A stretch of 13,325 bases of DNA, taken from the NCBI GenBank assembly GCA_964394835.1, contig CAYMZA010000014.1:1-13325 (forward strand). The letters are read 5' to 3'. Numbering within the stretch: position 1 is the stretch's first letter; each line of letters begins with the position of its first letter. Of the stretch, positions 6,855-13,325 are shown piece after piece. The DNA is from UM-FILTER-36-13 sp964394835. GTDB lineage: Bacteria; Patescibacteriota; Patescibacteriia; UBA1558; GWA2-36-10. Below the pieces are notes generated by a model, which saw only the letters and a list, made by a program, of their open reading frames with translations, was not told the DNA's origin and did not search any database. The position numbers and the translations under genes are program-made.

Positions 6855-8485
6855 TATAGTTCTATTTTTTGATTAGTTTTTTTATATTCATTCTTTCCTT
6901 TTTTAGGTTTCATAGCATCTGCTAAGGAAAGGAATTCATCTTTCTTATCCCCTACCTTATTAACCACCTTAATACTAGACGGTGAAGGTATTTTACCTGC
7001 CTTAGATAAATCTAAACATTCTTTACAATATACTGGTCTAGTAGGGTCAGGTTTAAAGTTAACGGTTGTTTCTTTATTACAAAAAGAACAAGTTGCATCA
7101 TGTGAAGCTTTACTTTTCTTTTTTGGTTTTTCTCCCCCCTTTTTATTCTTACTTGGTTGTTGACTTATTTTTAAATCATCTTCTTTGGAAGTTTTAGCTT
7201 GATTTTCACTCCATCGCATAATTCTATCCTCAACAATTTCTCTTGGTTTAGCATACCTTTCTCTAGATACATCTATAATTTTATCTTTTAACCCTACTTC
7301 GGTAGACGGTACCTCTACAGGAGGTAATGTGTTAGCAGAAAAAGCCTCTGAAGTAACACCATCTATCATTAATTTTAAATATACTTGAAACTTAGAAAGA
7401 TTAACTAAATCTTCAGGAGTAAAAGTAGGAAAAAATTCTTTTTCTAAAAATTCAGCATCAGCAGCACCGATTCTAAAAATAACAAGAGTACCAACATTAC
7501 CAAATATTGCAGCTCTAACATTTTCATCTGTTATTTGTTCAATATATTGATGAGCTATAATTAGATTTAATCTATATTTTCTAGCTTCTGATAGTATATT
7601 AGCAAAAGATTCTGTGGCAAAGTTTTGAAATTCATCAACATAAAGATAGAAATCCTTACGTTCACTTTCTGGTGTGTCTACTCTGCTCATAGCTGCTAAT
7701 TGCATTTTAGTAATCATCATAGCACCTAATAGTGCGGAATTATCTTCACCTACTCTACCCTTAGAAAGATTTAATAGTAATATTTTACCATTATCCATTA
7801 TATCCCTAACATCAAAACTAGATTTTACTTGACCTAGTATATTCCTTATTAAAGCAGAAGAAAGAAATCTTCCTACCTTATTTTGTATAGGTGCTATAGC
7901 TTCAGCTTGAAAACGATCAGGATATTTAGAATATTCATCTACCCAAAAAGATTTAACAACAGGATCTGTTACTTTGTCTATAACTTTATTACGAAAAGAT
8001 TTATTAGTTAACATCTTCATAATACCCAATAATGTTGAATCAGGATATTCCATTAAAGCAGAAATAGCATTATGTAATACATACTCTAATCTTGGTCCCC
8101 AACTATCTGCCCATATTTTTTTAAATACTCCTAAAAGACCCGATACAACTAAATGACGTTGTTCTATACTAACATGCTCTAATATATTAAAAGCTATAGG
8201 ATAATTTAAATCAGCTGGATTAAAATATACTACGTCATTTATACGGTTTGGTGGTATAAAATCAATTACTTTTTCAACTAAATCACCATGAGGATCAACA
8301 ACGCAAACACCTTTACCGTTTTGAATATCTTGAATAACCATATTTTCTAAAACAGTAGACTTACCCATGCCTGTTTTACCAATAAAATACATATGACGAC
8401 GTCTATCATCAGTTTTAATACCAAATTTAACATCAGAATTACGATGATTAGTTTTAGCAAAAGTTGTTACTTGTTCATTGTTCAT
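6854..8485 (-). CDS. TraD/TraG/VirD4-like (HerA-type) ATPase with C-terminal zinc ribbon
   Basis: A membrane-associated DNA- or substrate-pumping ATPase of the conjugative coupling-protein class. Counting from the chosen ATG (543 residues), Walker A GKTGMGKST is at 36-44, followed by GVCVVDPHGDLVE, and Walker B YLYVDEFQNFA at about 281-291. A sensor-like LNLIIAHQYIEQI lies at about 306-318, and EEFFPTFTPEDLVNL-type TraD/TraG recognition region follows. A charged linker then leads to a CxxC-x17-CxxC ribbon (Cys466, 469, 487, 490; PTRPVYCKEC), typical of CPR proteins. No transmembrane segment is seen; the membrane anchor is probably the protein encoded just upstream, whose stop is 4 nt before this ATG. 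An in-frame ATG at 8587 would add 34 residues and overlap that gene by 98 nt, so it was not chosen. The real substrate (DNA, pilin or protein) is unknown. Confidence 0.85.
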   Translation of the reverse strand: MNNEQVTTFAKTNHRNSDVKFGIKTDDRRRHMYFIGKTGMGKSTVLENMVIQDIQNGKGVCVVDPHGDLVEKVIDFIPPNRINDVVYFNPADLNYPIAFNILEHVSIEQRHLVVSGLLGVFKKIWADSWGPRLEYVLHNAISALMEYPDSTLLGIMKMLTNKSFRNKVIDKVTDPVVKSFWVDEYSKYPDRFQAEAIAPIQNKVGRFLSSALIRNILGQVKSSFDVRDIMDNGKILLLNLSKGRVGEDNSALLGAMMITKMQLAAMSRVDTPESERKDFYLYVDEFQNFATESFANILSEARKYRLNLIIAHQYIEQITDENVRAAIFGNVGTLVIFRIGAADAEFLEKEFFPTFTPEDLVNLSKFQVYLKLMIDGVTSEAFSANTLPPVEVPSTEVGLKDKIIDVSRERYAKPREIVEDRIMRWSENQAKTSKEDDLKISQQPSKNKKGGEKPKKKSKASHDATCSFCNKETTVNFKPDPTRPVYCKECLDLSKAGKIPSPSSIKVVNKVGDKKDEFLSLADAMKPKKGKNEYKKTNQKIEL

Positions 8486-8489
8486 ATTT

Positions 8490-9995
8490 TTAACCTGTTG
8501 GTAAATTAGTTGGAGCTTTTCCTTTATGTTCTGTATGTTTAAAAGTTTTTTTATCCTTTTTAGCAAATTTATCTTCAAAATATTCATTATCTAAATCAAT
8601 ATATACTTCCTCTGATTTTAATTGTTGACGTAAGTTTTCTTTTATTCCTTCTCTGTTTTCATCTATTTGTTGATCTACTGGCAAAGAAATAGGTGCACCA
8701 GATTTTTTAACTTCAGTTTTTTGTAATAATGGTGTTTTAATATATTTACTTGGAAAATGCCATAGACTAGATAATTCTTCCGTGTTCATTATAAAATATT
8801 GGCCACCTCTTACACCACTACGTCCTTTGTATGCTTTAACTATATTAGCTTTTCTTATATTAACTTTATATTTAACCCAGAAAGCATTTAAATTCATATA
8901 CCATGGATCTATTTTAGTTTTAGTTTTTTTACAAGGTTTAAAAGCATTTAAATCTAAAGCTGTATATTGTTTTATAGCTCCAAAAACAGAAGATACTACC
9001 CTTGGTGGCATATAATCATCAAGTGGTGATATATATACTAAACGTATTTTACAAGAAAATCCTATTTTACTAGCTTTATTTTCTATGGCTTGTATAGCTG
9101 TTTTTTCACCAGGCGTTAAATGTAACATTAAACTGGGTAAATCTGCTTTTTTATCTTTAATTGATTCTCCCCATAACGGAAATATCATTTCTACAACATT
9201 ATCTATTTTTTGTATAGCCCAATCAATACTCTTTTGTACTGCGGTATCTTTTTTACCTGATTTATATTCTTTACCAGCTATTTTGTATGCCATTTTTTTA
9301 CTTTTTTCAGTCCAAGCAGTATCTATTGGTTTAGCTATTATCTGAAACCAAACTTGTTCACCAACATGAATCTTACTCATTGTTTCTAGTAATGAAGCTA
9401 GCGGATCTTTAAACTCACCAGATATATCATCTTCAAAATATGGATAAGTTTTAAATGGTAAAACATCAGGAGCAACCGGTACAATCTCTGACCCCCAAAT
9501 ATTATGTGTATCATTAGGATATTCTTCAGGTACATCTGTTACATAATCTTCTACTTCTGTTATTTCAGCATCTGGATATTGAGAATATATGGAGCTTTCT
9601 ATAACATCTTTAAAATGACTAGGAGTACGAACTAAAAATTGTATATATCCATCAATACTAATTATCTCAAAAGAAAAAGATAATTGAAATTTACCTTCAA
9701 ATTTTATTTCTTGTGGGCTAAGTGGTGCATGTGCACCAGAAACAGTAGCAAATAATTGTTCAACAGCTTTAGGTGTTTGTTCTGTGTCTTTTGGTATATC
9801 TATAGCTAAAAGAGTAAACTTGTGTTTAGAAAACCAAGCCCATTGTTTCTTCATTAACCATATAGCATAACTACCCTTAAATAATATCCAAACCAAAGGA
9901 ATCCATAAACCATGAGATAATAAAAACCAAGTAGAACTAAATAAACCTTTACTTGCTGCTTGCCATAATGGATCAAAATTTAAAACTATTTCCAT
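8490..9995 (-). CDS. Membrane-anchored partner of the conjugative-type ATPase, unnamed family
   Basis: 501 residues with one clear hydrophobic segment near the N-terminus (about 22-47, STWFLLSHGLWIPLVWILFKG), probably anchoring a large soluble part. Residues about 60-160 (LLAIDIPKDTEQTPKAVEQLFATVSG ... FSFEIISIDGYIQFLVRTP, YSQYPDAEITEVEDYV) resemble, by my reading, the region in front of the ATPase core in VirB4/TraG-like ATPases of Gram-positive mobile elements. A Lys-rich C-terminus (about 440-501) follows, with no catalytic motif. It sits 4 nt upstream of the ATPase gene, and this pair order recurs in Patescibacteria as far as I know. The likely role is a membrane platform or substrate-facing domain of a two-gene secretion or DNA-transfer ATPase. 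A strong promoter puts transcription start at or near the ATG, so the mRNA is probably leaderless. Function is not established. Confidence 0.75.
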   Translation of the reverse strand: MEIVLNFDPLWQAASKGLFSSTWFLLSHGLWIPLVWILFKGSYAIWLMKKQWAWFSKHKFTLLAIDIPKDTEQTPKAVEQLFATVSGAHAPLSPQEIKFEGKFQLSFSFEIISIDGYIQFLVRTPSHFKDVIESSIYSQYPDAEITEVEDYVTDVPEEYPNDTHNIWGSEIVPVAPDVLPFKTYPYFEDDISGEFKDPLASLLETMSKIHVGEQVWFQIIAKPIDTAWTEKSKKMAYKIAGKEYKSGKKDTAVQKSIDWAIQKIDNVVEMIFPLWGESIKDKKADLPSLMLHLTPGEKTAIQAIENKASKIGFSCKIRLVYISPLDDYMPPRVVSSVFGAIKQYTALDLNAFKPCKKTKTKIDPWYMNLNAFWVKYKVNIRKANIVKAYKGRSGVRGGQYFIMNTEELSSLWHFPSKYIKTPLLQKTEVKKSGAPISLPVDQQIDENREGIKENLRQQLKSEEVYIDLDNEYFEDKFAKKDKKTFKHTEHKGKAPTNLPTG

Positions 9996-10001
9996 ATATA
10001 T

Positions 10002-10030
10002 ATTATACCCTTTTTTAAGAAAAATTCCAA
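10002..10030 (-). promoter_or_regulatory. Promoter of the membrane protein-ATPase-AMP phosphorylase operon, apparently leaderless
   Basis: Minus-strand -35 TTGGAA (10030-10025), 17-nt spacer, perfect -10 TATAAT (10007-10002). Only six bases (ATATAT) separate the -10 box from the ATG at 9995, so the expected transcription start coincides with the A of the start codon. There is therefore no room for a Shine-Dalgarno. No clear terminator for the CapA-like gene (stop at 10047) is seen between the two genes. Confidence 0.75.
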
Positions 10031-10046
10031 GAGTTGAAAATGATAT

Positions 10047-11798
10047 TTAATTGTTAATTATTATCTTACCAGGAATATTAGTTGTATATTCTTCTTTTCC
10101 TTTAAGGAAATTATTTAAAAATTCTATATTCTCTTCATAATTAAATATACTAGGTTTACCTATATTGGTATGAAATGGTAATAAGTATAGTATTATTTTA
10201 TCTTTAAAAATACTAGATCCAACAGAAAGTCCTTGTTTTGTTTCTTCTGGAAACTCCTGATCAAATATAAAGTTACCTAAAGAATAAAAAATAACTTTAT
10301 TTTTATAAATCTCTAGTGGTTGTATTACATGAGGATGATGACCTATTATTAGGTCTACTCCTGAATCTATGAATTGATAAGCTAAATTTCTTTGCCTATT
10401 AGTTATAGTATTACTATATTCTTCACCCCAATGTATATTAAGTAATGTAATATCGTGATTTTTACTAATATCAGATATAATTTTAAGTGATTCATCTATA
10501 GAAAGAACTTTACCAACATCATTTAAACCACAAAAAGCAATTTTTAAATTATCTTTAATACTACTTTTACATGTATTATTTAAATTATATCCACCAAAAG
10601 AATCTATATTATTTTTATTTAAAATACTAACTGTATTATTATATCCATCTAAAAAATAATCAAAACTATGATTATTAGCTAAATTAATAGAATTAAAATT
10701 ATATTCTTGCAAGACAGGTAGTACCTTTTCAGAATTAAAATTAAAAATTATTTCTTTATCTTGAGCTTTATCACCATCAAAAGTTCCTTCTAAATTTAAA
10801 ATATTATAATCATTGCCTCTAAAAAATCTTTTTTCTTCCATAGCTATAGTACTTAAAATATCCTCTGAATTCATTATTTCTTTAATACTTCTATCAAACA
10901 TGGAATCACCAAAAAAATGTATATTAACTTGAGGAATAATTTCTTTTTCTCCTTCTGAAAATGATATAAATAAATGACTAGTGGTCAAATCTAACTTTTG
11001 TTGTCTAAAAAAATCTTGACTATTAGTATGCCTTACTAAGGAAACATTATTATACCCATTTTTTTCTGACCACTTAGTTACAAATCTAAGAGAAGCAGGA
11101 GAATCTACTTCTGCTTTTTTAATTCTTTCATAATCAAAATTATTAATACTATTAAAAGAAAACTCATCATGAAAATCTGCAGCAGTATGTGAAATATAAT
11201 GTGAAAAATCTACACTAGCCACAATTAATATATTGTTTAAAGAACTTATATATTCCGCTAATTGATCTACTTCTTGATCCAAAGTATCTACTTTTAGTAT
11301 AAAAGGAATAATCTTAGATTCAGGAAAGAAGTTTTTAATAAACATAGCATGGGAATATATACTATGTTCTTTTTTAAAAGGTTTACTATTATACTTAGCT
11401 AAATTATTATTTAATACATCATTTAAAATAATACTATCAGTATTTAACTCTCCTTTTATAGTATTATATGTACAATTACAAGTTTGAATATTAGCTTTAC
11501 CTTCTTCATAGTGATTAGGGCCAACTAAAATAATTGTTTTTGGTTGAAAATCATTAGATAGTTTTCTAAAAAACTTAGTAAGTTCAAGTGATGTAATTAA
11601 ATGATGTGGTAAAACTACAGCACGAGAAGAACCAGGTATTTCTAAAACACCTGGTTCATCTAAAATACGTTCCCACATAGCATCAGTACCATATGGTATA
11701 TCTATTTTAATTTCTTTTTTACTTAAATTATCTTTATAAGTAATAGTTAATATAACTATTAGTACAAAAAATAATATTAATACAATCTTCCGCCTCAT
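10047..11798 (-). CDS. Membrane-anchored Memo-like (AmmeMemoRadiSam B) / CapA-like fusion protein
   Basis: 583 residues with an N-terminal hydrophobic stretch (about 4-20, KIVLILFFVLIVILTIT) acting as signal anchor, so the rest is probably outside the membrane. Residues about 55-280 form a Memo-like domain: VVLPHHLITS (62-70), LVGPNHYEEG (91-100), KEHSIYSHAMFI (143-154) and SVDFSHYISH (195-204), supplying likely metal ligands His66, His96, Asp197 and His200. Residues about 290-570 are a CapA/PgsA-type calcineurin-like domain: FFGDSMFDR (295-303), NLEGTFDG (335-342), LANNHSFDY (373-381), NIHWGEEY (454-461), IGHHPHVIQ (485-493) and SLGNFIFDQ. CapA proteins act in poly-gamma-glutamate or capsule formation, but here the role could be general surface-polymer or peptide hydrolysis. 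It overlaps the preceding frame by ATGA, and a TATAAT lies 6 nt before the ATG. Domain calls are firm; substrate is unknown. Confidence 0.85.
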   Translation of the reverse strand: MRRKIVLILFFVLIVILTITYKDNLSKKEIKIDIPYGTDAMWERILDEPGVLEIPGSSRAVVLPHHLITSLELTKFFRKLSNDFQPKTIILVGPNHYEEGKANIQTCNCTYNTIKGELNTDSIILNDVLNNNLAKYNSKPFKKEHSIYSHAMFIKNFFPESKIIPFILKVDTLDQEVDQLAEYISSLNNILIVASVDFSHYISHTAADFHDEFSFNSINNFDYERIKKAEVDSPASLRFVTKWSEKNGYNNVSLVRHTNSQDFFRQQKLDLTTSHLFISFSEGEKEIIPQVNIHFFGDSMFDRSIKEIMNSEDILSTIAMEEKRFFRGNDYNILNLEGTFDGDKAQDKEIIFNFNSEKVLPVLQEYNFNSINLANNHSFDYFLDGYNNTVSILNKNNIDSFGGYNLNNTCKSSIKDNLKIAFCGLNDVGKVLSIDESLKIISDISKNHDITLLNIHWGEEYSNTITNRQRNLAYQFIDSGVDLIIGHHPHVIQPLEIYKNKVIFYSLGNFIFDQEFPEETKQGLSVGSSIFKDKIILYLLPFHTNIGKPSIFNYEENIEFLNNFLKGKEEYTTNIPGKIIINN

Positions 11799-12640
11799 TC
11801 TGTCATTATAAATCCATCTCTACTAGGTCCTTTTTTAAGTTTCTGTTCTGTATACTTAATAGTATTATCTAATGTTATATAATCAAAGAATACTCTAATT
11901 ACTGTATCTGGCTTTGGTTCTACTTGTATAGGAGCATGTTTATCTAATTCTTCTTGAGATATAAATGAAATAAAGTAATACTTATCTTCGTTTAATTGTT
12001 CTAACCAATATTCTTTAAAATCTTTTATCTCATTTTCAATTAAACCAAGGTGAGAAAGTTTTTGATCAAAGAAATTATTTAATTCTTTTTCATGAATAAG
12101 AAAACCTTCTTTTGGTGTTTCTAAATCACTATACCCTTCCCAAAATAGATAAGGCCATACTGTTCCAGTTTCATCAACTATTTTTCCAGATGGATAAGCA
12201 GTAACATTCCAACCATCTTTAAGTGCTGGTTCTGATATTGTTACACCACCTTCTGGTTTAGGAAGAACAAATATACCTTGTTTTTCTTATGAATAAAGAT
12301 AAACAACTGGTTTACCCATTTCTACGCCACCACCTGCTTCATAGAATATACTTATAGTAACCTCTCTATTACCACCATCACAATATGCAGTAAATGTATA
12401 TATATTTTCACCTACATCTAAATTATCCCATTCATGTTTTATTCCATATTGAAAAGTGGTATCTCCACGACTATAGTTTTGTAGAGTGTATATATCATTT
12501 ATATTATATTGATTATTTCTTGCACTAGCTACAATGCTATTACAATTTGAAGATGTTTGACCATTAACATAAAATAGTTCTTCGTAGATTATTGCATTAT
12601 TCTCAGGACTTAAAATTTGAATATATGATGCACTATTATC
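11795..12640 (-). pseudogene. Start-less continuation of the secreted repeat protein, split by a second in-frame TAA
   Basis: Reading on in the same frame past the TAA at 12641-12643 gives 117 sense codons (12640-12290), a TAA at 12289-12287, then 163 sense codons to a TGA at 11797-11795. The first part (DNSASYIQILSPENNAIIYEELFYVNGQ ... FTAYCDGGNREVTISIFYEAGGG) looks like a beta-sandwich (Ig-like) domain with two cysteines. The second starts with KPVVYLYS, then TAA, then EKQGIFVLPKPEGGVTI, GWNVTAYPSGKIVDETG, YLFWEGYSD, KLSHLGL, EYWLEQL, PKPDTVIRVFF and QKLKKGPSRDGFIMTE. That is a widespread secreted KPVxYLYPEK-type domain of unknown function; Glu is expected where the second TAA sits. Neither part has a usable ATG/GTG/TTG of its own, apart from an ATG at 12319 seven codons before the KPVVYLYS end and one at 11806. 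Best read as a gene with two nonsense mutations, or as a readthrough gene. Confidence 0.75.
11805..11810 (-). promoter_or_regulatory. Possible -10 box giving a leaderless CapA/Memo mRNA
   Basis: A perfect TATAAT (minus strand 11810-11805) lies exactly six bases before the ATG at 11798, the same spacing as in the promoter of the membrane protein gene. No good -35 element is found 16-19 nt upstream, so this is weaker. It is encoded inside the last codons of the upstream interrupted frame (FIM) and would let this gene be expressed even if that frame is dead. Confidence 0.4.
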
Positions 12641-13255
12641 TTAACCCTCAACACTAATTGACGCTAAATCAGTATTAGTAATACCCAAACTAAGAAATCT
12701 CATTATTTGATAAGCTGCATCACCATCAGCTAGATAATATCTTTTATTATCTTGAGGATTAACATACCAAGCTTGACCCCTATCTTCAACTTGTAAAAGT
12801 ATTTTACCACTAACACTGTTAATCAATGAAGTGTCATAGGTAAGTTGACCTAATCCTAATGGATCATAACCATTAAGTATTTCCATACCATCAGAATGAT
12901 TATCATTATCTGTATCAGAATTATTAATATCTGTACCTAATCCCTCTTCTAATTTATTACATAAACCATCCCCATCATTATCAGTACATTGAAATCTTTG
13001 TTCAACTCCAACTGGTATTTTAGCTAAATTAGCATTAGTAATACCTAAGCTTAATTCTCTCATCATATTATAAGCTTTTTGCCCATCTTTCATATAAATA
13101 CGAGAACTAGTATCTGGATTAACATACCAAGCTTCACCTAAAGATTCTACTTGTAATAATATGTATCCTTTTAATCTACTAACCATAGTAGCTGCTTGAG
13201 TAGTACTACTTAATACTACAAAAAATAATACTGTTAATAAAATAATGTTTTTCAT
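12641..13255 (-). CDS. Secreted protein with two AWYVNP repeats flanking calcium-binding-like loops (N-terminal product of interrupted gene)
   Basis: 204 residues. A signal peptide is clear (MKNIILLTVLFFVVLSSTTQA, likely cleaved after Ala21 or nearby). Two homologous units of about 53 residues (30-82 and 150-202) share ILLQVExxGxAWYVNP, then a basic-aromatic stretch, DGxxAY, MRxLSLGITNxxLA. This unit is common in CPR secreted proteins but has no function I can name. Between them, residues 90-132 hold DxDxDG-type acidic loops (TDNDGDGLCNKLEEGLGTD; NSDTDNDNHSDGMEILNGYDP), like thrombospondin type 3 calcium-binding repeats, with Cys90 and Cys99 possibly paired. The frame ends at TAA (12643-12641) but continues in phase for 280 more sense codons, so this is probably the N-terminal part of a longer protein. 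No Shine-Dalgarno and no convincing promoter is seen upstream. Confidence 0.8.
   Translation of the reverse strand: MKNIILLTVLFFVVLSSTTQAATMVSRLKGYILLQVESLGEAWYVNPDTSSRIYMKDGQKAYNMMRELSLGITNANLAKIPVGVEQRFQCTDNDGDGLCNKLEEGLGTDINNSDTDNDNHSDGMEILNGYDPLGLGQLTYDTSLINSVSGKILLQVEDRGQAWYVNPQDNKRYYLADGDAAYQIMRFLSLGITNTDLASISVEG
12650..12808 (-). repeat. AWYVNP repeat unit 2
   Basis: Encodes residues 150-202. It is in register with unit 1 at a spacing of exactly 120 codons. It includes a 19-nt stretch (12756-12774) identical to 13116-13134 in unit 1, so recombination between the units could delete or duplicate 360 bp in frame. Confidence 0.85.
13010..13168 (-). repeat. AWYVNP repeat unit 1
   Basis: Encodes residues 30-82, directly after the signal peptide. 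It carries the same pattern as unit 2: GYILLQVESLGEAWYVNP, DGQKAY, MMRELSLGITNANLAKIPV. The most conserved nucleotides are at 13116-13134. Confidence 0.85.
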
Positions 13256-13277
13256 ACTTTTTTAGTAAAAATTTAAT

Positions 13278-13325
13278 TTAATTATTTTTTAAAAAATATC
13301 TACCTTTTTCATCTTTAGCAAATAT
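13278..13325 (-). CDS. Possible C-terminal tail of an upstream gene (runs off right edge)
   Basis: A short open frame enters from the right edge and reads IFAKDEKGRYFLKNN before TAA (13280-13278). The composition looks protein-like and all neighbours lie on the same strand, so this may be the end of the preceding gene, 22 nt before the secreted protein's ATG. Fifteen residues are too few to identify a family or exclude chance. Confidence 0.35.
   Translation of the reverse strand: MFAKDEKGRYFLKNN

Noticed and set aside
8486..8587. Upstream ATG at 8587 as start of the ATPase gene
   Set aside because: It would overlap the preceding gene by 98 nt and add a 34-residue basic segment; the ATG at 8485 lies 4 nt after that gene's stop and gives a start that fits an operon.
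8881..8953. Direct repeat AAAGCATTTAAAT at about 8881 and 8941
   Set aside because: It comes from two LNAF peptide stretches in one coding region; short, AT-rich and without further copies nearby.
11795..11797. TGA at the end of the interrupted frame read as glycine, as in Gracilibacteria/Absconditabacteria
   Set aside because: Past this TGA the frame gives only GRLY before a TAA. Homologous domain sequence is already complete, and no intact gene in the window has an internal TGA.
12290..12640. Independent small gene between the two TAA codons
   Set aside because: No ATG, GTG or TTG in the frame until an ATG seven codons before the KPVVYLYS end, so it cannot be a separate gene with a normal start.
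13284..13297. Palindrome ATTTTTTAAAAAAT as a terminator or operator
   Set aside because: Made only of A and T runs, with no loop or GC stem; expected by chance in such AT-rich DNA and inside the possible upstream gene tail.

Overview
The window is a strongly AT-rich stretch of bacterial DNA in which every convincing gene lies on the minus strand. It looks like a genome fragment from the Candidate Phyla Radiation (Patescibacteria). The evidence is: an alanyl-tRNA synthetase that stops right after its editing domain; an archaeal-type AMP phosphorylase; a membrane protein paired with a TraD/VirD4-like ATPase carrying a CxxC-x17-CxxC zinc ribbon; secreted AWYVNP-repeat and KPVxYLY-type proteins; and almost no Shine-Dalgarno sequences. 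This placement is inference; no 16S gene or full marker set is present. Standard genetic code fits all intact genes (stops are TAA, TAG, and one possible TGA).

Reading in the direction of transcription (high to low coordinates): 13325-11795 holds the tail of an unknown gene, then a secreted repeat protein whose reading frame continues, with no frameshift, through two TAA codons to a TGA at 11795. This is either a double nonsense pseudogene or a very unusual readthrough gene. Next, overlapping by ATGA, is a membrane-anchored Memo-like/CapA-like fusion protein (11798-10047). From 10030 a well-formed promoter, apparently giving a leaderless mRNA, drives a three-gene operon: membrane protein (9995-8490), conjugative-type ATPase (8485-6854), AMP phosphorylase (6854-5358). 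A 9-bp hairpin follows.

A second promoter (5318-5290) drives yjjX-like NTPase and mnmA (tRNA 2-thiouridylase), which overlap by 17 nt. A third (3661-3633) drives alaS, hpf and secA, tightly packed; secA runs off the left edge. Thus the lower half is housekeeping (nucleotide-pool cleaning, tRNA modification, tRNA charging, ribosome hibernation, protein export), and the upper half is surface/secretion and membrane functions.

No rRNA, tRNA, CRISPR array, insertion sequence or integrase was seen. The most unusual item is the gene with two in-frame TAA codons at 12641-12643 and 12287-12289; the leaderless promoter, the membrane protein/ATPase pair coupled to AMP phosphorylase, and the minimal AlaRS are the next most interesting.
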